A stretch of 64,000 nucleotides of DNA from contig CM082598.2 in NCBI GenBank assembly GCA_040954595.2, positions 8,184,001-8,248,000 of the forward strand. The letters run 5' to 3'. Under the pieces are notes generated by a model. That model was not told where the DNA came from. It saw only the letters and a list, made by a program, of their open reading frames with translations, and ran no database searches. Below, in pieces: positions 22,931 to 34,740 of this stretch (the first letter of the stretch is position 1; every line of letters starts with the position of its first letter). The translations under genes and the position numbers were made by a program. This stretch comes from Balanoglossus misakiensis. Taxonomy: Eukaryota > Hemichordata.

Positions 22931-23615
22931 GCGTAATCCCCAGATGGGTCCACAGTGTGTTATAACGTGACCAATATTTACTGGTAAATCCTGTATGTTC
23001 TACTTCTGGCAACTTTGAAATATGTTGATGTTTGGGTTAAATGAGATTCTTCACAAACATACAATACAGAGTGTGTGGTACAGTCCATGGTCACATTCAG
23101 AACTACCTAGTCTATATATGTATGCTTTGCTTCCAAAACTAACACCTAGAGTCATGCATACCATTGGCCAAATAAACTGGAAACCCTAGCTGGGAATAGT
23201 GAGGTAAGTAGTGTCCCTTTGAAGTCAATCACATAAACTGAACAGTGTTGATTAAGTGTAAGATAAAAAAATAGATTATAGTGAAGGCAGGGCTTATAAC
23301 ATTGAAAATGCTACCAGCCTTAATTACACATATCCTTTGTATAATCATTGGAAAAACAATGTACCATAGACTTGCATAGCACTGTGATGGTGAATCACAA
23401 ATAGCCACTTTCATTACATTACATCAATCAGTCGATTAGCTATAATAAGAGAAATATTCCCACTGTAATTAACATCACTGTTGTTATTAGTATCTATTGC
23501 CAATCAGTATTAATTATGCCATTATGTTATTTTAAGTAAATTGTCAAGGTTCATGTACATATCTTACAACTGAACTATCTTGTCAAAAACTTCCACTTGA
23601 ATATGTACCAAATTC
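22931..23615. other. No gene recognised
   Basis: AT-rich sequence. No coding or structural signal that I can support. Confidence 0.3.
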
Positions 23616-24830
23616 TAGGCTCACCAGTAGGGTTAGAGATAAAGTGTTTTATATTAACATGCATTAATATGAAACTATAATTTGATGGTTAATTTAGGAC
23701 TCCCTTGATCTATGGTGACCTCATTAAATGTGTGCATATCTAATTCTAGGCTATCCATTGGAGGTAGAAACCTGGACATGGCCAACTTTGGGGTCAAAAT
23801 CTTTTGACACACTTTTGGGTAATCTTGGGTAAACTTTGCCCTACATTCCTATATTTTGGGATCCGGAGCAGATATATCCTTGACACTTGGACTGATGGAA
23901 CTATGTAATGGACTGTTATGTCTTACCTCATTAATTTTGTGCATACCTAATGCCAGGCTAACCAATATGGCTGAAAGTCTGGCTTTTGTTTAACATAATG
24001 AATTTGAGATCAGCATTTTTCTACAGCAGCCATGTTTCACTTACGAAAGGATGGAAAATATAAAGGCTTGCATGGTAGACTGAACTGTTTACTTCCCTTC
24101 CCTGAGACTGTGTGCCAATGACGGGATAGCCTACTCAGCGTTGGGTAGATCCTAAGAAGGCCTCAGCCAGGTTTCAAATAAAAAGAAAGCGGAAATAGCT
24201 TGAATGGTGGGTTACATCGTTAACTTCCCTGCAGAGCTGATTTCTCAGACTGTGAGCCAATGACGGGTAAAGCCTCTAGGTAGGGGCCACCTAAGACAGG
24301 CCAGTCATGCTTTAATTACAAAGAAGGGCAAGTTCAGTCTTACCACAACTTTGTCTGCTGTATATGCTTCATAAAGATTGCATAGTATTTTGAGAACACA
24401 TTGTGTGACCAGGTAAAAAGTACTGGCAAACACAGCCATAGTGGTATGAAAAAACATCTAATGTGGCTTAATAAAAGACATATAAAACACAGCAAAAGCA
24501 CTGTGACTAAAAGAGACATAATTCTCCATTACATAGTTCCATCACTCCAAATGTCAAGGATGTATCAGCTTTGGATGCCAAGATATGGGAATGTATGTCA
24601 AAGTTTACCCAGATCACCCAAAATTTTGTCGACAACTTTTGACGCCAAAGTTGTCCATGTCTAGGGATCTACCTCAACTGGATAGCCCAGAATTAGATAT
24701 GCACATATTTAATGATGTTACCATAGATCAAGGCAGTCCTAAAGTAACCATCAAATTCTAGTTTCATGTTAATTCATGTTAATATGAAACACTGTATCTC
24801 TAACCCTTCTGGTAAGCCATTCGGTCTTTC
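23616..24830. mobile_element. Inverted-repeat (foldback-like) repeat, ~300-bp arms
   Basis: The left arm (about 23616-23935) and right arm (about 24525-24830) are diverged inverted copies. The left carries GGTTAGAGATAAAGTGTTTT, CCCTTGATCTATGGT and TGACACTTGGACTGATGGAA; the right carries their complements in reverse order. The spacer holds a shorter duplicated piece, GACTGTGNGCCAATGACGGG at about 24105 and 24248. No transposase is visible and target duplication could not be fixed. Confidence 0.6.
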
Positions 24831-25379
24831 ATACTACCCAATATGGGAGTGTAGGTAAAAAGTCACCGCAAGGTCATTTGTAATTTTGCTTACAGAAATC
24901 TGGTCCCTGACGTTTGGTAAAGGGGTCGAGAATTGTTGTCCCAGAGTAGAACATATTCTTGAAAAAAACTTTGAGGGGTAGAAGGAAGTTTTTCATTTTA
25001 AACTTAAGTGCTTCAAATAGTAGAGAGGTTCTCATGTTATTTAAATAAAACCTTAAATGTCATCATTATATCTTTAGACTCAAACTCAAAGTTGCCAATC
25101 TTTCATTATTTTCATGGTTTAACTTTTGATCTTAGATTGATCCATCTAAATAGGCTTACTGATAGATAAACATGAACATGTTATTGACAAATGAATGTGG
25201 CTGTATGTTAGTAAGTTAGATATTAATCAACCCCCATATGAAGGGTACACAACTATTGTGGTATGCATTGGCAAGAGATGACAAACCCATGCACATACAA
25301 GCAATATGGCTCAGTGGGAAATATTTTACAGAGGAAAGAGATTTGTAAAATTTGGCAGCTTGTGAGGCTGTAGTTGTAA

Positions 25380-25750
25380 AATCTTTGATATGTGTTTTTA
25401 CTCTTTGGGTCCCATTTCGTATACCATTGGGGGACCCAAGTGAAATTGGTCAAAACTCTGAAACACAAGAAGGTGCTGGTCAGATTGCTTTAGAAATTGG
25501 TGTGTACATTGTATTTTATTGAGACCTTATACAGATTATTTTCATTTTTTAATGTATACTTTTGGTGCGATTTTTGCCTTTTGGTCAAATACTCTGAAAC
25601 CTTTACCCATATTTTTTTGAAATTTGGTTTCCAGGTTCCTAGGTGTGTTTTCAAGACTTTTAAGCAAACCCTATGATGAAAGTGTTGATTTTGTTTGTTT
25701 TTTTTGGTGGCAAATTTTGCCATTTTTTGGCTCCGAAGTGTAACGAGGAG
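25380..25750. repeat. Second copy of the GATTTTTGCC/TCTGAAAC tandem module
   Basis: It shares GGTCAGATTGCTTTAGAAAT, GCGATTTTTGCC, TTTTGGTCAAATACTCTGAA and a terminal poly-T plus TTTTGCCATTTTTTGG with 22500-22930. The region on either side (24831-25379, 25751-26460) contains no recognisable gene. A run of about 18 C lies near 26124. Confidence 0.4.
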
Positions 25751-26464
25751 ACTATCGAATTGGGTAAAACCATATGAGCTACTACTTCCTTCCGTCAACA
25801 ACCTGTCAAGAATGCATACCATTTTCTGGTAGGGGTGTGTAGCTTTATGTTTTTGGCGGTGGTGTGTAGCTTTGAGGTGTTGAGGAAGAATTGGAACAGT
25901 GACAGAAATCGGAACGGATTAGCCAGTAGTGTTTTCGCTACCCCCACGCCAAATCACAAATGCAAGAAAAAAGTTGTTTGGCGAGCCGATTTTCATACAA
26001 ATTAGCCAAACTTGCAAAGCACTGCTATCTTACATCGTCGTTTGTTTTGCCATGATCAACATGCCATGATCAGTGCACTATAACGCATGAAAGTGGACGG
26101 TTGTTCTGTTCATTGATCATCACCCCCCCCCCCCCCCCCTGTATCATGAACATCGCAAGGCAATGCATTGAATTCAGCTCTTCCAGCTAGTGGTCGCACT
26201 CGCTTGATTTCCTGCGTGTGTCTCTGGGGATGCAAAGAATGCATATGCGTCTTTTCCTTATTTGCATATTTCGAATGGAAACGCGTCAGGTGTACAGGTT
26301 GTTATGGAAGTTTCTTTATAGAACCACTAGTGTTAGTCTGTGGGCCCAACCAGCAAAAAAAGTTCTAGAAATGTCATTATGTTGTAAAGGAGTTTTGTAC
26401 TACATGAAATTAGCTGGAAATGACGGGTGGTAAACTATTGATGTGAAATCAGGTCACTTCTACT

Positions 26465-26930
26465 GAAAATGATGGACCAGAGAGCAAATGACTATTTTAA
26501 TTCATTTCATATACTATGTTCACAACTTCTACGCTCCCATCAACTGGGGAAACTAAATGATTGAACTTTCTGTTTGATCAATTCATGTATTTTTTTGCTA
26601 ACACATGCACTACTATAGTCAGAACATGACATTATATACTTGAAAATGGAGAATTTTTTATCAAAACAGTTCAGCTGATCTTGAATGCTGTCTGATATTT
26701 TTTTTCAAAATGTATTTCTTTCACTTTTAGACTACTACTTCTACTTAACTTGCACTGTTTTTTTTTCAAACACATTTCTCATAGCTTGCACTGGTGCAAT
26801 TTGATTTAACAATACACAATGAATTTCATCAGTATAACATAAAGTACAAACGAGGCCATTTGTGTGTGCGGGCCATTTATAAGACTAAATTTAAACCAGT
26901 TATTAGAGCTCTTGACAAGTGCTTTTTCTG
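26465..26930. repeat. Shorter copy of the 21380-22280 duplication
   Basis: It matches 21380-22280 in the same orientation and block order; see that entry. The copy differs by deletions, for example around the GGGAAATATATTGTG segment. Confidence 0.6.
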
Positions 26931-28329
26931 CCTGTCAAGCACCCACCTTATCAGGCTGCATTCAATATTACACGAGCAAAAAGTTCAGCATTTCACCTTG
27001 CTGTTTGCAAATTGTTCCTTTCACCTATATACCAAACCACTGTTCTCCAAACATGCTGCTCATCATCCACTACACCCTGAGAGAACACCAACTGTCCTTG
27101 ACGCTATTTTCTGTGATTGCTTCAATATTGTTTGCAGTTTCAAGGGGAATTCTTACTGTGATATATGAAAAGTCAGCAGAAATTGTTGCATTTTGGGGAC
27201 ATGCTTTCGAATGTTGATAAAAAATCTTTTTCTCAGAACATGCATGACTGATAAATTTAAAATTTTAGTTGTAAGTAATAGAAACATGTATGTTCTTCAT
27301 ATAAATTTTAATGGAATCAAATCATAGCTCAATTTAAATTTTTTTTATTATGTTAGATGTATTATCTTATACCACAAATATTTTATGAAAAAGGAGAAAT
27401 AACCCTTACATTGTTCTTTGCAATTTAGGAGGACCTCCCCCCCCCCCCCACTGAAAATTGTATACACATTGACCTCTCTATGTCTGTATACATGTCAATG
27501 TGTATGTTTTAAAAATGTATGCTCCTGATAAGAGTGAAATGATTTTTTCGTAATACTTGCTAAATGGATTATCTCCTATGAGATGTGCAATCTTATTACC
27601 TAATTGTTTATGACATTTTGCCTCTTATGCCTAATATATGTCATTTTCAAGATCCCCAAAACAAGCTGATATAACTTAACAATGGATAAAAATATTCCAA
27701 ACAGTGTAGCCATTTGTTCAAAACATAAAATGTGAGTGATATATACTACAAAGAATGTACAAGTTTGCATATTTTTTATCATGTTTTCCTCAATAATTGT
27801 ACTGTTTCTGTAGATATCAGAGGTTTAATGTTATTCAAATAAATGTAGTGCATATCACATTTTAATTTAAGCCATCATGTGCTAATGTGGCAGCCATGGC
27901 CCACTGTCATCATGAATTGAAATTCACACATGCTTTACCATCCTCACGAACTGTGTTGAACTGGCACACTGCAAATTTTGAAAATATGATATTGATCACA
28001 ATCACACGCACACTGACAGCATCCTTTTTGGGGATACAGGTACTGACACTATCAGTCATAATACCTTTGAATCCTCAATAAAGAATTTATAGAAGAATTT
28101 AACAGGTTTTATATTTGAACACAAAGTATAAAATTCCTTTGTGCCGTAGAAATGAAAATCTACATTTTGTGGTCCTTCTGCTGGTGAGAAGCAACCGATA
28201 CATTCAGCATGCTCATCGCCCAGGATATTTAGGTGTACAGAAAAAAAAACTAGAATGACAACAGCTATGCGTGCAGCTATGCAGGCTAACAATAGAAACA
28301 CAGAGAACAGTTCTCCATATTCATTTTTA
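26931..28329. other. No gene recognised
   Basis: AT-rich sequence with a poly-C tract near 27438. ORFs of 112-124 codons lack recognisable domains and have no supporting splice sites. Confidence 0.3.
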
Positions 28330-28625
28330 ATACGATAAGATTCACTGAAATTGGTGGGTCTGTGGGCAGGCAAAGACATTTCCAACTCGGCTTGCAAATC
28401 AGACCCATGTCTCTTGTTCCCTGATACTGTCTGCTTCTAATAATAGCAATAAGAACTTGACTGTTGTCCGAACTTTTGGTTCAATTTCGCAACATTTTAT
28501 GATTTCAAGCAGTGCATATTTAACTCTGTTTCAACTTTGGTTGGATGGATAATGATGAAGCCATTTCACTGACAAAATAGGGCTAAGAATGGACGTCAAT
28601 ATTTGTTTACAGGCAAATACATTAT
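28330..28625. repeat. Empty-site paralogue of 19765-20490 (inverted)
   Basis: It is the reverse complement of the sequence flanking the MITE at 19852-20247, uninterrupted across the insertion point near 28535 (GGATAATGATGAAGCC). It shows what the locus looked like before the MITE moved in. Confidence 0.75.
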
Positions 28626-29181
28626 TGTTAATGTTTATTTCAGATAAAAAATAATCCATAGGAGGTAAGCAAGAAAAAAAAATACTTCTAGTTAAAATAG
28701 TCTTTGACACCAAACATTCCATAATAAAATATTTGAAAAAATAGACTTGGGCAGTACAGAATACACGATCAAAGTACTAGAAAGCTGAAACCTGCTCATT
28801 AAACTATATGACTTTTTTCCTAAAGTATCTCATCAAGAGTTAAAACATTTAGATTATCAAGCAATAAAGTATTACTTTGAACATGACTATGTTCGAAACC
28901 TGTTAATTTACGAAATATCAGAGAATATACTGTTCTAGAAGTATAAAACATTTTCATAGAAAAATTACACCACAAATAAGAATTGAACAGAATGTCACAA
29001 AAAACTGAAATTATATTATACCAGTATATTGATGGTGTAAATCACGCTATTTGATTGGTCGAGACACGACACGTGACCGTGATATATTAGCTATATACCA
29101 CAGTCATATATCATAGTCAAAGAAAATGCCTTTTTAAAATGTTTTATGCAAAGTTTCAATATACTGGCATAATATAATATC

Positions 29182-29288
29182 AATAAAACACCCCCAGCCA
29201 TGGTATACCACTCGATTTTGACCAGTTCAACTCCATGTCGTGAACTGGTCAAAATCTTGTGGTATACCATGGCTGGGGGTGTTTTATT
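29182..29288. repeat. 107-bp near-perfect palindrome
   Basis: AATAAAACACCCCCAGCCAT at one end is complementary to ATGGCTGGGGGTGTTTTATT at the other, with a GACCAGTTCA/TGAACTGGTC inner stem. It is preceded by ATAATATAATATCAATAA and followed by TTATTGCTTAAATA. Both flanks are shared with the palindrome at 38618-38755, although the stems differ in sequence. Confidence 0.85.
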
Positions 29289-29369
29289 GCTTAAATATAT
29301 GACACTTGACCGATAAAGATGCAAATTTAAAATCACAAAGGATAGCGTTTCCACCCTAAAGTATAAAAA

Positions 29370-29965
29370 ACAACTCTGAGCTTGAATATCCTCATTATCT
29401 TTAAGGTTTCAAGATATTAAATGACCAAGATATTTGTAAACATTAACATAACTCGGTAGTCTACCATTTAAATAAATTGGAACTGTTTTAAGTTACCTAA
29501 CACTGGGTTGAATTAGCATAAACACCGTCTTTTTCTCATTGAAAAGTATCGCGTTTATACTGCCTTAACGACCACAGCAATTAACTAACATTTGGTGACC
29601 GTAGGCTCCAGTAGAGAAAATAACTATATCGAAATGTTTCAACCTGTAATCGCCAAGAAGACATCTGAACTGAAGTTTTGATAAAATCCTACTGAAATCA
29701 TCTAAGTACACAGTGAAAAAAATTGGGGATGAAATTCCGCCCTGTTTTACATCTTTTTTAGAAAAGAATGGTGCAGTATAGATCCGTTCCATTTAACAAC
29801 AAAATCTTGAAAAGTCTAACACTTTCAGACGTTCATAAAAGTAACAAAAACATGCGTGTTATGATGTTTATAATAACTCAGAATTTCCTTCAATACAAAA
29901 ATGGCTAAATCAGTACTATGTTCTGGTTAAAAACCAAATTGATGATTCGTAGAAGAGAGACAATC
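29370..29965 (-). pseudogene. LINE reverse transcriptase fragment
   Basis: Read on the minus strand from about 29965, the frame contains QFGF-stop-PEHSTDLAIFVLKE, then VFVTFMN and VKQGGISSPIFFTVYLDD. This is a non-LTR retrotransposon RT palm (the QGG-SP-F and Y-DD neighbourhood). Downstream, FNEKKTVFMLI and VMLMFTNILV resemble the post-palm segment. Stops and frame changes interrupt it, and neither end of the element is present. It is a dead relic; the clade cannot be assigned safely. Confidence 0.75.
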
Positions 29966-30119
29966 CATAAAGTTTAGAGGCCGTTGTTGCAAATGCATTG
30001 CCATCAGAAAAATACACATTTTTGTATAACTGCAAGATCTCGCACAGCTGTGAAATTCTAAGGAAATTCATTCATTGGATAAAATTTGTGTTTTATGGAT
30101 TGTTAAACAATCTTAGTCA

Positions 30120-30335
30120 TGAAACCTAAATGGTTACCTCAGCAAAACTATGGCAAGCCAAGTGTTGCAAATTTCAATACAACCATTTTTGTGTTCATGA
30201 AGACCATTTTTGTGTTCAATAAAACCATGTTTATGTTGATACACTTTTTCAACACTAGATGGCGCTCTGCAATATTTCAAGCATACACCTTTTTGACTCT
30301 AGCTGGCGCTCTGCAATATTTCAAGCAGACGATGC
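30120..30335. repeat. Dispersed repeat, inverted copy at 34566-34740
   Basis: It contains GGCAAGCCAAGTGTTGCAAA, tandem ACCATTTTTGTGTTCATGAA-like units and GATGGCGCTCTGCAATAT. The reverse complement at 34566-34740 keeps the same order. The CTNGNTGGCGCTCTGCAATA block is itself duplicated here (near 30257 and 30300). Confidence 0.7.
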
Positions 30336-30707
30336 TGAGTGGGATTTGCCTTTGGATTCAGATACGGTTTTATTGATGAAAAATGTCACACATTTTATTT
30401 AGAGGTTGATCAATTGCATTCGTCTTTAAGCAGGAAACATTTGTTTTGTAGCCAAAATTGAGAGTTGTCCGAAAATGGATAAGGCATTTGAGTCAAAATT
30501 CAGGATCGTTTGTAGTGGCTAGAGTAAAAATGCTGGTTTATAGAAATTGTTGTCAAGGGGAGTTGTTGGGCTACATAAGTGCAGCAAAGTGGGTTACTGT
30601 GCCAAACCACTCTACTAAGCCAATTTCCTGGTGCAATTGATATATTATTTATACAAGCCTGTGCTTATGGCCACATGCATCTCTGACTACAGCAGAGCCT
30701 GTGCTTA

Positions 30708-31470
30708 GGGACCGCATAGTTTTTAGGCGGGGGGGGGGGGGGGGGGTCAGCAAAATCCTAGCGGGGTCACATAAATTTTGACATCCAAAAGGGTGGGGGG
30801 TCATGTTTTTTTTAAACGTTTGGGGGGTCACATGCTTTTGCCCCCTTTGGTTTTGAGTCCACAAAAATACAGTTTTGAGCCCTTTATTTTACAGATTTTT
30901 CTATACCCTCTTCCTTCATTCTCCACCACATTTCATTTTTTAGCTGGGTTATCTAGCGTACCAGGGCAGAGTACTTGCCACCGCACCCCCACGGATTCTA
31001 ACATTGAGTTGATTTGTTTTTGAGTTCCTTAAAATGCAACTTTGAGCTCCGTATTGTACACCCCTTCCCACACCCACTCCTTCACTTCTTTTGTTTTACC
31101 AATTCCAGCAACCATTGTATTGATTTATCATTTTAATTTATTCTTAGATTTCCTTATGGCAACACTAATGTACTGGAGAGGGTGGAGGATTTGTATATCA
31201 TGTGTATATCACTCTAAAAACAAAATTTAAATTTGTCGCATGAATGCCAGCAAAAAGCAAATTGAATATTTAAGCCCTTGTGTAGAGTCAATTTAAATGA
31301 CAAAAATGGTCAGACAATAAGAATGAGATTTACCATCTTTTGTGACAATCTGTGTTTGAACATATTTTTCTCAAGTCATCAATATTGCAGAAATTGTTTT
31401 CCTCTATACCATCTGCCAGCATTTTTCTCTCCAAAAGTCCCCTATCCCCATCATTGCATGGGGCTATGGG
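30708..31470. mobile_element. Degraded relative of the GGGACC TIR element
   Basis: The left end GGGACCGCATAGTTTTTAGG with a long poly-G tract, then GGGGGGTCACATGCTTTTGCC, TTGAGTCCACAAAAATACAG and GGGCAGAGTACTTGCC, reproduces the right end of the 1487-2833 element read outward-in. The far end is not recognisable, so this copy appears truncated. Confidence 0.6.
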
Positions 31471-31617
31471 GCTAAACATGTACATGTATTAATAATAGAT
31501 AAAATTCAGACCATGCTTCTGTACAGAGGGTTATTTATAATTACAGTTTTCATGTTTTTGCTACATTTTATGTATGTGTACCTCTGTAATTACTCAGCAT
31601 TCTTAGTAATATTATGA

Positions 31618-31770
31618 GGTTATCGCCCCATATCACCTCTTGTTGGGCCATATTTGCCGCGAGTGTGGGTTGTGAGCTGCATCACACTCGTCTTCGACTC
31701 GTGTGATGCAGCTCACAACCAACACGAGCGGCAAATATGACCCAACAAGAGGTGATATGGGGCGATAACC
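31618..31770. repeat. 153-bp palindrome beside the Crypton unit
   Basis: GGTTATCGCCCCATATCACC at 31618 is matched by its exact complement ending at 31770. The inner stem GTTGTGAGCTGCATCACACT is closed by a CGTCTTCGACG-type centre. It would form a very long hairpin. It lies 4 bp from the left 14-bp end of the Crypton unit. Confidence 0.9.
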
Positions 31771-32236
31771 GATTTATCATATGCTCAAACTTCGGAATTT
31801 ACAAGAAAAATGAAAAAAAAAGCGAGAACACTTTAATTTTAATGAATTATTTTATTCCGCTTAGCGCATTGATATTTTATTAACATTGTAAATCGGCTTC
31901 ATTCATGACTGATGATGTTGACATGACGCGCCATTTTTAAGTGTAGCGTAGCGGTGATATAAAAATATGAGGATAACTGTAAAGATGTTAAATAACGGTA
32001 GGAAACGACAACATCGGTAAGTCAAAGATGTTTTTAAATAGTAAATTGTTAAAGGAGGTCAACCGCTCTCTATCATGCAAAACAACAAAACGTTTGAAAA
32101 TTGAATCGAACACATTTTTTTGGGGGTGCAACAACAAGTGAACGTCATGAATTTAAAATCGGTTTGAAATCAGTTAAATTGCAAATAAAGCCAGAGGCTA
32201 TTCATTTCAAAGTTCAAAAAGAGTCTCAAAGTCTGA

Positions 32237-33661
32237 TCATTCCTGGGAATTTTCTGATGAGGACGGAGAGTCATAAATGACTGCACGGCGGCGGCGTTTG
32301 TACGGTTGTGGGGGCTGTGTCATAGATGATGATCCCGTCGACGTCGCGTTTGAAACATAGATATTAAACGAGCCGCCATATATAACTGCGTCGCTAAATA
32401 TACCGCCCGTTGTCGCCGCTTCCATCTGACACGTGTTTGAACTGACGGAACCAGAAATTGCCCGATTTTCGACTTGTTTGGATGAACCTGGAGCGAGGAT
32501 GTTTGACATCTCTTCCTGCTGCCTGAGCGAGGCGGTGTCGTAGTTGTTGACCGACTGCAGCTGACTGTGGCCCGATAACTGTTGTACTTGGGTCGGTGGA
32601 ATGCCTGCATGCAGCAATTTCGTGATGGCTGTTTTTCTCATGCTGTGATTGGTTTTTTTCCCTCTGATGCCTGCTTTATCGCTCATACTTTGGATGACCG
32701 TTGCCAACTTATTCTTTCCCATAGGAGATTTCTTAAACCATATGGCTGATGAGGGCGAATAATTGATTGCCAAGTAGAATGGGCTGTCTGGGGTATTCAT
32801 CTCAACGGGGCGACGATTAGCGAACTCCTTGTATGTGGCTATGGGACATGTGTCTGGCTTCTCGGGAGTTGCGAAGATTTTGGGGTTGAAGGGTCGTGGT
32901 TTTGCACCAGCCTGTCCAAATCTGGTCTTAGTCTCCCTTTCATTGAATTCGATATATTCTTTGTGGTCGGCCGTCTTTTTGAGCTTGATATCCCCCCATT
33001 TCAATTCCCGGTTTTCTTGGCCACCGCGAAAGCCCAACATCTTGGTGTTGTTCATCCAAACTGCGTTGAACAACGCTTCGGGAGTCGATCGACCGACAAA
33101 TCCTCGTTCAATTAAAAGTTGTTCTTCTTCATCTGTAAGCACTTCGGCAGCTTGTGGCTTATTTCCCCGTCCCTGTTTTTTTAGTTCAACTCTTTTTGCT
33201 GAGAGGCATTTTCGGGAGCGTTGGAATTCATTGTCGCGGATGATGGAGACCGGGTAACCGTTGTCCTGCAGATAACGCTCGATTCCCCGCTGATAGCTCG
33301 TCAAAGTATCGGGTTCATACTGCTCACCATTTTTCTGCCTGGCTCCAACAAAATACGCAGCAAGGTGGCTATCCAGATCTTGGGGTGGCATATCAACTAT
33401 ACGACGAGTTTCTGTTGGGCGCATACTCGACAACCATTCCTGAAACTGCTTCACTGCCGTGTTCGTACTCCTTACGGTATTCTTCTTTTTTTGCTGGTCC
33501 ACAAAGTCGTCCAAATCGCCATCATTAAATTCCACATACCGATTTTGATTTTGCTGTTGTTGCTGATTTTGTTCGGGTACAGCAGTATCAGTTTCATCTT
33601 GACACAATAACTCAGCAAGTTGGAAAATTTCCTGCATCTCCGGGTCATTGAATGCTTCCAT
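32237..33661 (-). CDS. Crypton-type tyrosine recombinase (DUF3504-like), intact
   Basis: This uninterrupted, intronless ORF of 474 residues is read leftward from ATG at 33659-33661. The catalytic tetrad of tyrosine recombinases is visible: Arg212 in GFRGGQENRELKW, His339 and Arg342 in NHSMRKT, His365 in LSGHSQLQS, and nucleophile Tyr374 in NNYDTAS. The N-terminal part (about 55-150) resembles a core-binding SAM-like domain with a preceding Q/N-rich segment, and a KRRRR basic patch (455-459) may be a nuclear signal. The sequence resembles the DUF3504 domain of CryptonA-derived proteins (QRICH1, ZMYM2/3/4, KCTD1). Expected role: DNA strand cutting and joining at element ends in the nucleus. With all catalytic residues and no frame damage it is the best candidate for an active element here; a domesticated gene is the alternative. 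Confidence 0.9.
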   Translation of the reverse strand: MEAFNDPEMQEIFQLAELLCQDETDTAVPEQNQQQQQNQNRYVEFNDGDLDDFVDQQKKKNTVRSTNTAVKQFQEWLSSMRPTETRRIVDMPPQDLDSHLAAYFVGARQKNGEQYEPDTLTSYQRGIERYLQDNGYPVSIIRDNEFQRSRKCLSAKRVELKKQGRGNKPQAAEVLTDEEEQLLIERGFVGRSTPEALFNAVWMNNTKMLGFRGGQENRELKWGDIKLKKTADHKEYIEFNERETKTRFGQAGAKPRPFNPKIFATPEKPDTCPIATYKEFANRRPVEMNTPDSPFYLAINYSPSSAIWFKKSPMGKNKLATVIQSMSDKAGIRGKKTNHSMRKTAITKLLHAGIPPTQVQQLSGHSQLQSVNNYDTASLRQQEEMSNILAPGSSKQVENRAISGSVSSNTCQMEAATTGGIFSDAVIYGGSFNIYVSNATSTGSSSMTQPPQPYKRRRRAVIYDSPSSSENSQE

Positions 33662-34258
33662 TGCGATGTCTATTTAGGAAGTGAGTAAATTTTGCCGTAG
33701 GCATCCACTTTTTATTGACCGGGTTTTCATTTTAGTGTTGAATTGTTTTTAAAACGTAACCATAAAAAATGTAGTTGTTTATTTTACTGAAAACTACAAA
33801 AAAAAGTCTGAAGAAGGTATAATTGTGAAAATTTTCGGGTTATCTTTATTTGGTAAACGACCGTAATGAACGTAAACAGACCGGTCACCTGGACAACTGC
33901 TCGCGCGCGTGACGCACAGTGTTGACGTGACGTTGTCATATTTTTTCTACGTGTGTAACTAATAATCGTTTGTTTTCCAAATCAATCACCAAGATAAATC
34001 CTTTATTTATAAGACATGTCCGTGGCCATCAGAACCCCATGAATTTCGATGTTGACTACCGGTATGTCAAATCTCATGAAACCGGGCCCTGTAACGGGTT
34101 ATGTTTGTTTACATTTTAAGGTCGCCATTTTCATGAACATAGTTCCGGGTATAAGCGCAAGAAATGATGACGTTTAGTGTGAAATATCACCGGTGATATT
34201 TCACACTAAACGTGGTGATATTCACGTTAAATGTCACTAGGAGGAGGTGATATCACCA
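33662..34258. other. Upstream region of the Crypton gene
   Basis: It presumably contains the promoter and 5' UTR. It holds a perfect palindrome, TTTAGTGTGAAATATCACC joined to its complement, at about 34177-34212, and GGTGATATCACC at 34246-34257. No other gene is visible. Confidence 0.5.
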
Positions 34259-34565
34259 TGAGCATATGATAAGTACCCTTATATTGTCCACTTTGCCAAC
34301 GCCTAGCCATGTCACTGATACAACAAAGCCCTAGACCCATTGCTTGGAAGTGTGATCTAACTGGTATCCCCTTGAAGTCAATCTCAAATTTTGTTTATCC
34401 GTTGAGTGGACACAGAATATACATGGTTAACTTTAAGAAAGGATTGGTAACATTTCAAATCATAAGCCCTGTTTTCTTTATGATACAGACACAGTCCTCA
34501 GGATGTTGGGGTCCATGTGACCCCTTCCTAAAGGGGCCCCGCCACCACTATGCATTATAGGCAAA

Positions 34566-34740
34566 GGGCATTGCAGAGCGCCATCTTGTGACAAATGGTG
34601 TTCATGAACATAAAAATGTACTATTCGTTTTTGACACAAACATGTTTTTTATGAACACAAACATGTTTTTTATGAACACACAAATGGTTTTATTGAATTT
34701 TGCAACACTTGGCTTGCCATATAAAACTGTGTTAAATTTC
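34566..34740. repeat. Inverted copy of the 30120-30335 repeat
   Basis: It contains GCATTGCAGAGCGCCATC, tandem TTTTTTATGAACACAAACATG units and TTTGCAACACTTGGCTTGCC, in reverse order to 30120-30335. Together the two copies bracket the Crypton region at a distance. Confidence 0.7.

Larger units (their letters stand above)
31774..34272 (-). mobile_element. Candidate Crypton transposon unit with 14-bp inverted ends
   Basis: TTATCATATGCTCA at 31774-31787 is exactly inverted at 34259-34272. Between them is a single intact tyrosine-recombinase gene. The right end also carries TTTAGTGTGAAATATCACC followed by its complement (about 34177-34212) and GGTGATATCACC. Cryptons normally lack TIRs and target duplications, so treating these matching ends as termini is inference, but the length (2.5 kb) and a single YR ORF fit the class. 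Confidence 0.6.

Noticed and set aside
26794-28397. Possible host gene between 26.8 and 28.4 kb
   Set aside because: ORFs of 110-124 codons overlap duplicated noncoding repeats and show no recognisable motif.
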